From Acidimicrobiia bacterium (GTDB taxonomy: Bacteria > Actinomycetota > Acidimicrobiia > Acidimicrobiales > SZUA-35), in contig QIKW01000140.1 in the NCBI GenBank assembly GCA_003231975.1, positions 1 to 49,868 of the forward strand: a stretch of DNA of 49,868 bases, in the 5' to 3' direction. The stretch's first letter is position 1. Each line of letters starts with the position of its first letter. Both the position numbers and the translations under genes were made by a program. Below the pieces are notes generated by a model, which worked only from the letters and a program-made list of their open reading frames with translations, made no database searches and was not told the DNA's origin. Shown here piece after piece: positions 1 to 10,081 of this stretch.

Positions 1-145
1 TTTCTGGCGCCTGGGTGGTGTCTGGTGCTGCTGTGGTTTCTGGCGCCTGGGTGGTGTCTGGTGCTGCTGTGGTTTCTGGCGCATGGGTGGTGTCTGGTGC
101 TGCTGTGGTTTCTGGCGCATGGGTAGTGTCTGGTGCTGCTGATGT
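1..145. repeat. 36-bp tandem repeat (12 codons, TTAAPDTT[H/Q]APE on the minus strand)
   Basis: ggtttctggcgc(c/a)tgggtggtgtctggtgctgctgt repeated about 4 times. Confidence 0.9.
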
Positions 146-220
146 GTCGTCTCCGTTGCCGCAAGCCGACGCTATGAGTGCCAGCGCGACCGCGGCGAAG
201 AAGAACCGCTTGAGAGTCAT
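1..220 (-). CDS. Predicted secreted lipoprotein with Thr/Pro/Ala-rich 12-aa tandem repeats, truncated by the left window edge
   Basis: Reverse-strand reading from ATG at 220 gives MTLKRFFFAAVALALIASACGNGDDTSAAPDTTHAPETTAAPDTTHAPETTAAPDTTQAPETTAAPDTTQAPE..., i.e. signal peptide plus lipobox (IASAC). Open to the window edge, so absent from the ORF track. Confidence 0.8.
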   Translation of the reverse strand, partial: MTLKRFFFAAVALALIASACGNGDDTSAAPDTTHAPETTAAPDTTHAPETTAAPDTTQAPETTAAPDTTQAPE

Positions 221-375
221 TAGTCCATGCTCCTGTTTCCCAGCCCGGGCTGCGGGCTTCCGTGAAGCTCACGGTGATCTGACCATAAGTGCGTGGAACG
301 AACCTCGATAGGGACCTTCGTCTCCCATTCTGAATGGCCCCAGCTGTGATGGTCAGCGTGCAGGTAACGTGGGGG

Positions 376-1275
376 ATGGGTTCGATTACGGTGCTCGACG
401 GTGGGATGGGCAAGGAGCTGGCCCGAATCGGTGCCCCGTTTCGCCAGCCGGAATGGTCGGCGCTTGCCTTGATGGAAGACCCAGACTGGGTCCGCACTGC
501 GCACAACAATTTTGTGGCGGCGGGTGCCGAGGTGATCACAACCAATGCCTACGCGGTTGTGCCCTTTCACTTGGGCGAAGAACTCTTTCACCAGCGGGCC
601 TTTGAGCTTGCGAAGTTGGCAGCAACGCTGGCTCGGGAAGTGGCAGACAAGGCCGGGCGCCCGGTGCGAGTTGCGGGGTGTCTGCCCCCTCTGTTCGGTT
701 CCTACGAGCCGGAGAAGTTCGATGCGGCTCTGGCTCCCGCTGCATATTCGATGCTGGTCGACGCTCAGGTTGGGCAGGTGGATCTGTGGCTTGGTGAAAC
801 CATCAGCTCAATATCGGAATTCGAAGCCATTCGGGATGCGGTCGCAGGCATCGACCTTGAGTTATGGGCTTCTTTCACACTGGAGGATCACGTTTCGGGC
901 ACCGAGGCTCGGCTCAGGTCGGGTGAGAGCATTCCGGAAATGGTGGAAGCAGTTGGCGGTGACGCCAGTGCAATTCTGTTCAACTGCTCTCAGCCCGAAC
1001 GTTTCGAAGAAGGCCTTCGTCAGCTGGTGGTGGCGCTTGGTGAGAACCCGTTGTCCATCGCCGTTGGGGTTTACGCCAATGCCTTCGTTGAAAAGGAGGC
1101 CGACTACGCCGCGAATGAAGCCCTGATGGATCACCGACACGATCTCACCCCAGAGGTGTACTGCCAGTTCGCAACTCGGTGGATCAGCCTGGGTGCATCG
1201 ATTGTTGGCGGCTGCTGTGGAATTGGGCCAGATCACATTGCAGCGTTAACTGCTGCTCGCTGGGGGAGTGGCTGA
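376..1275 (+). CDS. Homocysteine S-methyltransferase family protein
   Basis: MGSITVLDGGMGKEL... with C-terminal GGCCGIGPDHIAAL (Zn-binding GGCCG motif). ATG at 376 preferred to the longer ORF start at 334. Confidence 0.85.
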   Translation: MGSITVLDGGMGKELARIGAPFRQPEWSALALMEDPDWVRTAHNNFVAAGAEVITTNAYAVVPFHLGEELFHQRAFELAKLAATLAREVADKAGRPVRVAGCLPPLFGSYEPEKFDAALAPAAYSMLVDAQVGQVDLWLGETISSISEFEAIRDAVAGIDLELWASFTLEDHVSGTEARLRSGESIPEMVEAVGGDASAILFNCSQPERFEEGLRQLVVALGENPLSIAVGVYANAFVEKEADYAANEALMDHRHDLTPEVYCQFATRWISLGASIVGGCCGIGPDHIAALTAARWGSG

Positions 1276-2219
1276 GCGGGGGCCTGCTGAGTTGGCTGTT
1301 CTTGGGCGAGCGGCCGATGGTCTACAGCCAGTTGCTGAGGTTGTGGCGTGCCGAGTGATCGGTTTAGGAGGTCGTTTGGCTCCGGCCTCACCTGTATGCG
1401 GTGCACGGCCTTGGACCGGTCGAGGTTCAGAAACGATCCCAGGAACGGGCCAAGGTCGGCGAATGCGTTTTGCTCGCATGTCACAGATGCGGCGAACAGG
1501 GCTGCGGTTGATGGTTTTGGGGGGTTTCCCCTGCCGGTTTGCACCAGCATGAGGTCTCGGTGGCTGATGATCATGGCACCAACACTTCCGCTGGCCTCGG
1601 TGTTGACAATCATTGGTTTCGAGGGCGGCACCAGCATGTCGACGGTTTGCAGGATTCGTCCGTCGGCCATGAGACTCAGCAGGGTTGTTGACCCAGACTC
1701 ACGGCTCACTGCGGCTGTTACGAGGCTGTTTCGGGACTGGAACAGATCGAATACGGCGGGAGTCTGTGACGATGCGTCTTCCATCGTGGCAATTCTCACA
1801 AGTTGGAAATGCTTCAGTTCACCGGCGGCCACATGTGGGTCGTCGCCGGAGCCAACTTCGCGGCGGGCCTCGAAACGAAGGGGCCGCTCAATGTAGTCGG
1901 CCAGGAATTCATGATTTATGGGGTTCATTGTCAGCGAGAGCGCGATCCGGCCGATGGCGATCATCTGGCCGGCTAGAACCGCTACCACGCCTGCCTGGGT
2001 CGGCGATGTCCCGCCGGCAAGCAGCGCCGCCCCCACAACCGCGGCGACAACGGCCCAGCACACAAAGGACTGAGTCAAAATTGACCGAATAATCACTCGG
2101 CGGAGCCAACGAATGTCCTGATCCACAACCGGGGTATCGGTCATCCTGCCGCCCGCCTGAGCAAGCCGGGACGATTCGCTCATTGGATTCGGCCGGTTTC
2201 TGCCGACAGGTACCGTCAA
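1233..2219 (-). CDS. Hypothetical protein with two predicted N-terminal TM segments
   Basis: Long ORF; hydrophobic SFVCWAVVAAVVGAALLAGG and AGVVAVLAGQMIAIGRIALSL. Tail overlaps the convergent gene. Confidence 0.6.
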   Translation of the reverse strand: MTVPVGRNRPNPMSESSRLAQAGGRMTDTPVVDQDIRWLRRVIIRSILTQSFVCWAVVAAVVGAALLAGGTSPTQAGVVAVLAGQMIAIGRIALSLTMNPINHEFLADYIERPLRFEARREVGSGDDPHVAAGELKHFQLVRIATMEDASSQTPAVFDLFQSRNSLVTAAVSRESGSTTLLSLMADGRILQTVDMLVPPSKPMIVNTEASGSVGAMIISHRDLMLVQTGRGNPPKPSTAALFAASVTCEQNAFADLGPFLGSFLNLDRSKAVHRIQVRPEPNDLLNRSLGTPQPQQLAVDHRPLAQEQPTQQAPAQPLPQRAAVNAAM

Positions 2220-2277
2220 AACCCGTCAAGCCGAACCCGTTAAGGCCAAACCCCCTAAGGAAGGAAGGCGTCAAACC

Positions 2278-3165
2278 GTGACTGCGGTGATTCTGGCTGC
2301 CATTAGTGCAGCGGCGTACGGCGCAACCGATTTCTCGGGGGCTCTGGCCAGCAAGGAAAACGACTCGACGTTAGTCACGGTTGCCGTTCACGTTGTCAGC
2401 CTTCTTGCCTTGACAGTGGTGGTTTTCACGATTGCTGGCGGCGATTGGACCACCGCCGACCTGTTGTGGGGGGCCCTTGGAGGCGTGGGGGCCGCCTACG
2501 GACAGACAACGTTCTTCAAGGCTTTGGCGCTGGGCCCCATGTCTACTGCCGCATCGCTAACCGCGGTGTTCAGCGCCGCCGTGCCGGTCCTGGCTGGTCT
2601 GCTGATATTCGGTGATCGTCCGGGAACGGTCACCCTTGTTGGCATTTTCCTTGCTGTCCCGGCCGCCGTTCTGGTGTCGGTTGGTGGAATGGCTCTGCGA
2701 GGGGCCCCAATCAACATCACCCCACGAGAACGACTGGCCGGGCTCAGACAACTAAACAGAACCCGGGTGCTCAGTGTCTCAGCGGGCTTCGGATTCGGCC
2801 TCTTCTTCATTGCCCTGTCTCGCACGTCTGAGGCCGCTGGGCTGTTCCCGCTGCTCGGCGCTCGGGTTGCTTCGATCATCAGCCTGTCCGCTGTGCTGTC
2901 GGTGCAGCAACTCTGGAAGCCGATCGCACGCACCTGGTGGCCGCTGATCGGCCTCAGCGGCATCCTCGACCTGGCAGCCAACAGCCTCTACCTCGTTGCG
3001 TTGCGGTTTGGCAGTTTCACGTGGGTGGCTGCGGTTAGTTCGTTGTATCCAGTAAGCACAGTGCTGCTGGCCCGGGTGGTCCTTGGCGAGAGGCTGGCCA
3101 GGGTCCAGGTGGTCGGCATGGTGGCTGCTCTTGTTGCACTGGTCCTGGTTGGCGTCGGCGCCTAG
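2278..3165 (+). CDS. EamA/DMT-family transporter
   Basis: About 10 hydrophobic segments in two repeats, ending YPVSTVLLARVVLGERLARVQVVGMVAALVALVLVGVGA. Confidence 0.85.
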   Translation: MTAVILAAISAAAYGATDFSGALASKENDSTLVTVAVHVVSLLALTVVVFTIAGGDWTTADLLWGALGGVGAAYGQTTFFKALALGPMSTAASLTAVFSAAVPVLAGLLIFGDRPGTVTLVGIFLAVPAAVLVSVGGMALRGAPINITPRERLAGLRQLNRTRVLSVSAGFGFGLFFIALSRTSEAAGLFPLLGARVASIISLSAVLSVQQLWKPIARTWWPLIGLSGILDLAANSLYLVALRFGSFTWVAAVSSLYPVSTVLLARVVLGERLARVQVVGMVAALVALVLVGVGA

Positions 3166-3335
3166 GACATAGGTGCTTGGCACCCAAAGACATACGTGCA
3201 TCAAGGCCAATGTGGAAGCATTGATAGCATTGTGCCTAGAGCCAGGTTGCGGGCGCTAGGCCGTTTGGACCATTCCGCCTGCCAATAGGTCCCGGTCAGG
3301 TTAAGGGCCGCTCTAGAACTCCGATACCACTCAGC

Positions 3336-6300
3336 ATGAACGCCCTGTGGAAAATCTGGTTGGCAGTCGCCGGCACCCTGACGACGCTGTATTTCGTAAT
3401 TCCGGATTCAGCGGAAACCAAGCTCGTGCTCTACAACGGCGTAGGCCTGTTGTCGGTGATCCTGGTGTTGTGGGGCGCGAGGAAGCACAAAGCGACACCC
3501 CTGGAACCGTGGCTGTGGTTCGCCGCTGGCCTTGGCTCTTTTCTGGTAGCCGACATCATCTACTACATGCTCGAGATATTCAACCCTGAGGGCCCCCCGT
3601 TCCCGTCAGTTGCAGACTTCTTCTACCTTTCGATGTACCCCTTGATGATCGTTGGCCTCATCAAGATGTCTCGCTCGGTTGACCCAACCAGGGAAGCAAC
3701 CAGCTTCATTGATGCCGCACTGGTTGGGGTTGCGATGTTCGGGGCCATGTGGGTGCTCTTCGTAGACACGATCTTCCTGATCGAAGACAACACAACCGCA
3801 GCTCTGCTGGTTTCGCTGGCATACCCGGTCATGGACGTTGCGCTCCTGGCGGTTGCTGCCAGGCTGGTGGTTGCTGCTCACCTGAAGCATCCGCCGTATG
3901 CGTTCATCTCGGTGGCCATCGCTTCCCTGGCAGTTGCCGACACCGCCTACGGCATCTACAACGCCAGCGGGAGCTTCGAAACCGGGCTTTTCATCGACTT
4001 CTTCTGGCTCGCCTTCTACGCCCTCTTTGCCGCTGCTGCCCTTCACCCAAAGGTGAGCGTGAAGATGCAGGTCACCCACGATGTCTCGCGGTTAACGGGG
4101 CGCCAGTTGGGGATCATGTTCATAGCCACCATTGGTGTGCCGATCATCGATGCCCTGTGGGGCACCCTTCAGGATCGTGTGGTCAGCATCATTGCCTCGG
4201 CCACGATGTCGCTGCTGATCCTGCTGCGTGTCTACATGCAGACCAAAACCATTCAGTCGGGTCGAGAGCGCCTTCGTTATGACGCAGAACACGACTCGCT
4301 AACCGGGCTGGCCAACCGCTCATTGTTCGCCGAACGGACCAGAGCCACGCTTGAAAATCGAAGTCCTGACGGTTCTGTGGCTGTTCTGTTCATTGACCTG
4401 GACGACTTCAAAACGGTAAACGACAGCCTTGGTCACGAAGCAGGCGATGTGTTCTTAACCGAGGTAGCCCGCCGCCTTAGCCGCTGTGTGAGAGACAACG
4501 ACACAATCGCCCGATTCGGGGGAGACGAGTTTGCTGTACTCCTGGAGTCTGGTGCCGATCGCCACGATGCGGTAACAGTCGCTCGTCGCGCGCTCGAGGT
4601 GCTTGATGAGCCGATGATGCTGGGAGATCGCACTGTAAGGGCATCGGCCAGTATCGGAATCGCAACCTATGACGATGCAACTAACGACGTTGAGTCGCTG
4701 CTTCGCAACGCTGACGTTGCGATGTATCTCTCCAAGTCCCGTGGCAAAGGCCGGTTTGAGTTCTTCGAGTCAAAGATGCACGACGAGGCCATCGAGCGCC
4801 TCGACCTCAAGGCCGACCTCCAGCGCGCTCTTGACCGGCGAGAGTTCGTTCTTCACTATCAGCCAATCTTCGATCTCCAGACAGGGCGGGTTGCCCTGGT
4901 TGAGGCACTGGTTCGCTGGCGCCACCCAGACCGAGGGCTCGTTCCCCCTGATCGCTTTATTCCTCTGGCCGAAGAAAGTGGGCTGATTGTTGAACTGGGC
5001 GAGTGGGTGCTGCGCGAGGCATGCACCGAAGCTTCAAAGTGGCACGAAATTGCTGGTTGTGAAGATATTGGCGTGACTGTCAACCTGTCGATGCGGCAGT
5101 TGCAGGACGGCCAACTCATCAACACTCTCACCGGTGCCCTGAAAGACTCCGGGCTGCCTGCGGAATCTCTAGTTCTTGAAATCACAGAGTCAATGCTGGC
5201 TCAGGACTCAGAACACAGCGCCGGGGTGCTTCGTCAGCTGAAGACTGTTGGGGTCAGGATGGCCATCGACGACTTCGGTACCGGCTACTCCTCTCTTAGC
5301 TACCTCAGGTCTTTCCCTGTCGACTCAATCAAGATCGACCGGTCGTTCATAAACGAGCTTCACCGCTCTTCAACCTCGACCGCCCTGATCGAAGCCATCG
5401 TGAACCTTTCACAGGCTCTGGGTGCCTATACGGTTGCCGAGGGCATCGAGCACGCCGATCAGGCAGCAACGCTTCGCAAGCTTGGCTGCGATCAGGGTCA
5501 GGGCTACTACTACTGCCGCCCGATCAGCGCTTCGGCTCTCACCCAACTGTTCAAGGAGCCTCTCCGGGATGAGGCCGAGCCGCTTGAAGCCTGGCGTCGC
5601 AGCTCGGAAAAAGTCCAGAAGCGAATCTTCGACGTAGACGTTCTTACCTCGCTGCCTGAGATCTCGGCAATGTCGGCAGACATCGTTGCCCTCAATGAGG
5701 AACTGAACACTCCCTTGATGGCATCGTGGCCATGGCTTCGGAACTGGTCGGAATGCTTCAGCAGCTGGACGCCGCTGCTGGTGGCGATTCGCAGCGCCGA
5801 CACCGGCCAGCTACGGGCGGCGGCAATGCTGGCAACGATGGAACGGGCAGAAGGCACCGCCATTGTGGCAATGGGCAACGGAAGTTCTCTGTTCACATCG
5901 CTGCAAGCACTTGACGACGACGCTGCTCACGCGCTTGCAGGCGCAGTAGCGGCCACCCTCAGCGAGATCAGCGGAGCATGGTCTTTGGATCTTGAACAAC
6001 TTCGAGACAGCGACGCAACCCTCCGCTACCTGGTTGATGAGCTGGACCATGCCCAGCTTCTCCCCGAACTTCGGGTGCCGCGAGTGCTCTTCACCACGGC
6101 TCACACTGTTGATGATGTGCTCAGCAAGAGCATGCGCAAGCAGCTTCGTCGGGCTCGCAACAAGATCTCCAATGCCGGGGTTGACATGACAATCGCCTTC
6201 GACCGAGGCTCGGCAATATCGATGGCTCTGATTGACGAGGTTGAAAGCGTTCACGTGGCTCGCGACCGTGACGCCCGCCGCTCTTCTGATCTTGACCGGC

Positions 6301-6683
6301 CCGCCGAGCGAGACTTCTGGCGCCGGATCGCTGAAAGCCCAGACCAAGCCTGGGAAGTTGAGATCGCCACACTGCGGCTCGACGGTGAACTTGCCGCCTA
6401 CGTGGTTGCCCTTCTGGACGACGAGACCTACCGGGTCTATGACGGTCGGATGAATTCGAAATGGCAGCAGTTCTCGCCCGGTCGAATCATCGAGGCGCAA
6501 GCACTCAGCCGGGCCATCACCGACCCTCGCTTCAACGAGCTTGATTGGATGTCTGGCATTGCCGCCGAGAAGTTGCTCACCACCAACATTGCAGAAGGCC
6601 GGGCTCGCCTGGTTGCAACCTCGGGAAGCAGCTACCTGTCGGCGCCCAAGCGTTCCAGGAAGAAGCAACTAACAAAGGTATAG
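3336..6683 (+). CDS. Membrane diguanylate cyclase/phosphodiesterase (GGDEF-EAL) with C-terminal GNAT (CelD/BcsL-like) domain
   Basis: N-terminal multi-TM sensor; RFGGDEFAVLLES; VEALVRWRHPDRGLVPPDRFI and DDFGTGYSSLSYLRSFPVDSIKIDRSFI; C-terminal KQLRRARNKI...WQQFSPGRIIEAQAL...ELDWMSGIAAEK resembles FemAB/CelD-type GNAT. Confidence 0.9.
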   Translation: MNALWKIWLAVAGTLTTLYFVIPDSAETKLVLYNGVGLLSVILVLWGARKHKATPLEPWLWFAAGLGSFLVADIIYYMLEIFNPEGPPFPSVADFFYLSMYPLMIVGLIKMSRSVDPTREATSFIDAALVGVAMFGAMWVLFVDTIFLIEDNTTAALLVSLAYPVMDVALLAVAARLVVAAHLKHPPYAFISVAIASLAVADTAYGIYNASGSFETGLFIDFFWLAFYALFAAAALHPKVSVKMQVTHDVSRLTGRQLGIMFIATIGVPIIDALWGTLQDRVVSIIASATMSLLILLRVYMQTKTIQSGRERLRYDAEHDSLTGLANRSLFAERTRATLENRSPDGSVAVLFIDLDDFKTVNDSLGHEAGDVFLTEVARRLSRCVRDNDTIARFGGDEFAVLLESGADRHDAVTVARRALEVLDEPMMLGDRTVRASASIGIATYDDATNDVESLLRNADVAMYLSKSRGKGRFEFFESKMHDEAIERLDLKADLQRALDRREFVLHYQPIFDLQTGRVALVEALVRWRHPDRGLVPPDRFIPLAEESGLIVELGEWVLREACTEASKWHEIAGCEDIGVTVNLSMRQLQDGQLINTLTGALKDSGLPAESLVLEITESMLAQDSEHSAGVLRQLKTVGVRMAIDDFGTGYSSLSYLRSFPVDSIKIDRSFINELHRSSTSTALIEAIVNLSQALGAYTVAEGIEHADQAATLRKLGCDQGQGYYYCRPISASALTQLFKEPLRDEAEPLEAWRRSSEKVQKRIFDVDVLTSLPEISAMSADIVALNEELNTPLMASWPWLRNWSECFSSWTPLLVAIRSADTGQLRAAAMLATMERAEGTAIVAMGNGSSLFTSLQALDDDAAHALAGAVAATLSEISGAWSLDLEQLRDSDATLRYLVDELDHAQLLPELRVPRVLFTTAHTVDDVLSKSMRKQLRRARNKISNAGVDMTIAFDRGSAISMALIDEVESVHVARDRDARRSSDLDRPAERDFWRRIAESPDQAWEVEIATLRLDGELAAYVVALLDDETYRVYDGRMNSKWQQFSPGRIIEAQALSRAITDPRFNELDWMSGIAAEKLLTTNIAEGRARLVATSGSSYLSAPKRSRKKQLTKV

Positions 6684-6687
6684 AGGT

Positions 6688-7017
6688 TCACTCTGGCTGG
6701 GTTCTGTGATTCTTGTCCCAGTCTTCGATACAGCGCTCGGCCACCGGCATTACCAAGCCGTGCCGCTTCCGGTCTCGTTCTGAGATGTGGAGGCTGGGCG
6801 GCAGGCGCTGATCGAACGAGCTGACATAAGCCTTCGAATGAGCCTCAAGCCGGTCCCAGGTTGAGGTGGTAACCCAGCCGGTTGGACCAGTGACATCCCG
6901 AGTTGCTTTAACCACATCGTTTGGCAGCTTGACCCGGTCGGCTCGGCTGGCTCGCCAATCTCGCACCAGTTGTATGAAACGTGGCTGTATGAGGTGTGCT
7001 TTCTTGAGACTTGCCAT
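6688..7017 (-). CDS. Hypothetical protein
   Basis: ORF with ATG at 7017 (MASLKKAHLIQPRFIQLVRDWRASRADRVKLPNDVVKATRDVTGPTGW...), divergent from the M16 gene. Confidence 0.55.
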   Translation of the reverse strand: MASLKKAHLIQPRFIQLVRDWRASRADRVKLPNDVVKATRDVTGPTGWVTTSTWDRLEAHSKAYVSSFDQRLPPSLHISERDRKRHGLVMPVAERCIEDWDKNHRTQPE

Positions 7018-7105
7018 GGGACTTCCCGAGTTGGTAACCAAATCTAACCCAAGACGGTTAGGAGTCCGCAACGCGATTCCGCCCGGAATCGGCTACACCA
7101 ATTGC

Positions 7106-10021
7106 ATGGCGGGAAACAATTGGATTCGGACCCTTGCACTCCTCACGGTTCTTGCCCTGCTGGCAGCGGCTTGCCCGGGTTCGGCTGACCAAGACGCTCA
7201 ACTGGATACGGGCCGAACGTCCACCACCGAAGCATCGCTCAGCACAAACACCGCAGTTGATGCAACCGAAGCAGAACCGGCAGCCACTGTTCCTCAGGCA
7301 GTAGCCCCCCAGCCGGATCCAACGCTGCTGCCTCTTGACCCAGACGTTCGGATCGGCGTGCTGGACAACGGCCTCACCTACTACGCCAGATCCAACGACT
7401 CCCCAGGCAGCAGACTCGATCTGAGGCTCGTCGTCCGGGCCGGATCGCTGCAACAAGAAGAGCCAGACAGCGGGCTGGCCCACTTTGCCGAGCACATGCT
7501 GTTCAACGGAACCGAAGCGTTCGAGGGCAACCAGCTTGACCGGGTCCTTCAGGGTTTCGGGTTGCAGATAGGCGCCGACCTGAATGCCTACACCAGCTAC
7601 GGAGAAACCGTCTACAGCCTTTCGGTTCCAACCAGCCGGGACGCGGTTGCTACCGGATTGGAAGTGCTCTTTCAGTGGGCATCAGCGGCAACGCTTGACG
7701 ATCAGGCAGTGATTGACGAGCGTGGGGTGGTTCGCGAAGAGTTCCGCGTTCGGGAGGAATCCGCCGACGGGGTGATCTTCAGCTGGTTCAGCGAGCTCTA
7801 CACCGCTGATTCGGGGTACTCGGGTTATGACCCCATTGGCACTCCTGAACAGATTCTGGCAACCACCGGGGCTGACACCCGCCGTTTCTATGACCGCTGG
7901 TATCGCCCCGACCTGATGGCAATCGTTGCTGTCGGAGACGTTCCGGTCGATCAGATCGAAGAGCAGATCAAAGCCGTCTTTAATGAGTTGGAAAGCCGGT
8001 CAGACGGCCAGGACTGGACCGAGCCAACTGTTGGGGAACCGTCGGGTCTCGTTGTGGATGTGGTCACCCACCCCGATGCGGGCAGGCCCGCCATCTCGCT
8101 CGACATCCCGATTGACGATTGGGACAGCCTCACCGTTGGCGGCGAACGCCTCAAGCTGATCGAATCTGTGATTGACTCCGCCATTCGAAGCCGACTCGAG
8201 CGACGAATCGACGAGGGCGCGCTTGAGGCAATCCTCAACAGCTCCGGCTCGTTCCAGCTCTACAAAGGACGGCGCTTCCTCGGCTTCAATGTCACAGGCG
8301 AGGATCTCTCAACGGCAACCGAGGGCCTCCTCACCGAGCTTCGACTTATCGAGTTCAAGGGCTTCACCGAATCAGAGTTGGCTGCAGCAACCGCCTCGCG
8401 ACAAGCAGGAATAGACCGAGATCGAGATTCCGTTCCCAGCTTTCAGGATGCCTGGTTCGCCGCTCTCTATGTCGGCCACTTCCTTGGCGACTCAGCAATT
8501 GAACGACTTGAAGACGGTTTCCAGCGAGAGTCAGAAATCTTGGAAAACCTGTCACTTGACGAGGTGAACAATCATGTCCGCTTCATGCTCCAAGGCCGAG
8601 CCCCCATCATCGTGGCTGTTGGCTCAGATGCGGCCGAGTTGCCAACAACTCAGCAACTGGGCGAAGCGCTGAAGCGGGCACGCGAAGCAGAGCTTCCAGC
8701 CCAAATAGACCCGATCCGCACATTTGAGCAGTTGATGGCGCCGCCCTCACCGGTGGAGCCGACAAACACCAGGCGAATCGAAAGCATGGCAGCAACCGAG
8801 TGGCAGTTCGAAAACGGGGCTCGGGTCATCTTCAGACCATCAAATATTTACGCAGGCAACCTCGACGTTCTTGCTTTTGCCGACGGCGGCTGGTCTACGT
8901 TGGCTGAGGGCGATGCCGCCCTGTCGGCGCTGGCTACCTACGCGGTCAATCGCAGCGGGCTTGGCGAGCTGAGCACCGTGGAGCTTGACAAGTTCCTGGG
9001 AGCAACCTCGGCCTGGGCCAGTGTTGGGATCGACGAGACCGTCGACGTCATTGAGGGCTCGGCAACCGTTGAAGACGCCGAGGTCCTCTTCCAGCTGATC
9101 AACCTGCTGATCACAGAATCAAAGGTTGAACCGTCGGCTTTCCGTGAGGCTGTTGAGTTTGGTCGCTCGCAGGTGCGCCAGCTGGAGGCAGACCCGGCCA
9201 CACGATCAAGCGAGGCGTTGCACGGCGCCAGATACGGGGAGAGCAAGTGGTATGACTTCATCCCATCCACGGCCGACCTGGATCGTCTTGAGCCTGCTGA
9301 TCTTGAGCTTCTGTACTCCATGAGGTTTGGCGATGTCGATGATTTGGTGGTTGCAGTTACCGGCGACCTCCCGGCTGCAGCAGTGCTGAGCCTGGCCCAA
9401 GAATACATCGGCACCCTCCCTGCCGGGCCCGCCGATACTTGGATTGATCGCCAGGACGCCCCACCCGATGGTATTGAACGAAGGCAGGTGGCTGCTGGCC
9501 AAAACGGTGCCGGGGCCGGAATCGATTTGTTCTACAGCGCCGAGATGGCCGTTGACGACAGAACCAGGCTGGTGGTTGAGATCGTTCAAAACATCGTTAG
9601 CGCCAGGCTGTTCGAGAACGTCCGTGAAGATCTTGGTGCCACCTACGGAGGCCGCGTTTCCTCTGTTCTAGTTTCCGAACCGGATGCGTTGGTTGAAACC
9701 TTCGTCACCGTTACCGGCGATCCAGACCGGCTCGACGCGATCTACCAGACGGTCACAGAAGATCTGGCCCAGCTGGGGGCAGAGGGACCAACCGAAGACG
9801 AGTTTGATCGGGCCAAACGCATTGCCATTTCCGACAACGAGCTGATCAACAATCTCGATCTTCTCAACTGGCTGCACCAAGCCGCAGACGGCGACGCTCT
9901 GAACTACACCGAGACGCTCACGACGATCAGGGCCATATCGCGTGCCGATGTTGCGGCTGTGGCGAAGGTGATGTTTCCGCTCGACCAGCGAATCGAGATA
10001 TTCCGCAGCGGCTTGGGATGA
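7106..10021 (+). CDS. M16 family zinc peptidase, predicted lipoprotein
   Basis: Signal/lipobox TVLALLAAACPG; HFAEHMLFNGTEAFEG (HxxEH); full-length two-half M16 architecture. Confidence 0.9.
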   Translation: MAGNNWIRTLALLTVLALLAAACPGSADQDAQLDTGRTSTTEASLSTNTAVDATEAEPAATVPQAVAPQPDPTLLPLDPDVRIGVLDNGLTYYARSNDSPGSRLDLRLVVRAGSLQQEEPDSGLAHFAEHMLFNGTEAFEGNQLDRVLQGFGLQIGADLNAYTSYGETVYSLSVPTSRDAVATGLEVLFQWASAATLDDQAVIDERGVVREEFRVREESADGVIFSWFSELYTADSGYSGYDPIGTPEQILATTGADTRRFYDRWYRPDLMAIVAVGDVPVDQIEEQIKAVFNELESRSDGQDWTEPTVGEPSGLVVDVVTHPDAGRPAISLDIPIDDWDSLTVGGERLKLIESVIDSAIRSRLERRIDEGALEAILNSSGSFQLYKGRRFLGFNVTGEDLSTATEGLLTELRLIEFKGFTESELAAATASRQAGIDRDRDSVPSFQDAWFAALYVGHFLGDSAIERLEDGFQRESEILENLSLDEVNNHVRFMLQGRAPIIVAVGSDAAELPTTQQLGEALKRAREAELPAQIDPIRTFEQLMAPPSPVEPTNTRRIESMAATEWQFENGARVIFRPSNIYAGNLDVLAFADGGWSTLAEGDAALSALATYAVNRSGLGELSTVELDKFLGATSAWASVGIDETVDVIEGSATVEDAEVLFQLINLLITESKVEPSAFREAVEFGRSQVRQLEADPATRSSEALHGARYGESKWYDFIPSTADLDRLEPADLELLYSMRFGDVDDLVVAVTGDLPAAAVLSLAQEYIGTLPAGPADTWIDRQDAPPDGIERRQVAAGQNGAGAGIDLFYSAEMAVDDRTRLVVEIVQNIVSARLFENVREDLGATYGGRVSSVLVSEPDALVETFVTVTGDPDRLDAIYQTVTEDLAQLGAEGPTEDEFDRAKRIAISDNELINNLDLLNWLHQAADGDALNYTETLTTIRAISRADVAAVAKVMFPLDQRIEIFRSGLG

Positions 10022-10081
10022 AGAAGATAAGAGGGCAGATTCCCCACTTATGTTCCAGGCATCGCTGCCGATATATAAGTC

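Noticed and set aside
15-311. Plus-strand ORF of VVSGAAVVSGAW repeats
   Set aside because: Antisense reading of the minus-strand lipoprotein repeat; no RBS or signal, while the minus strand has a textbook lipoprotein start.
5811-6668. 285-aa minus-strand ORF
   Set aside because: Fully antisense to the GGDEF-EAL-GNAT gene; high-GC spurious ORF with no family-like motifs.
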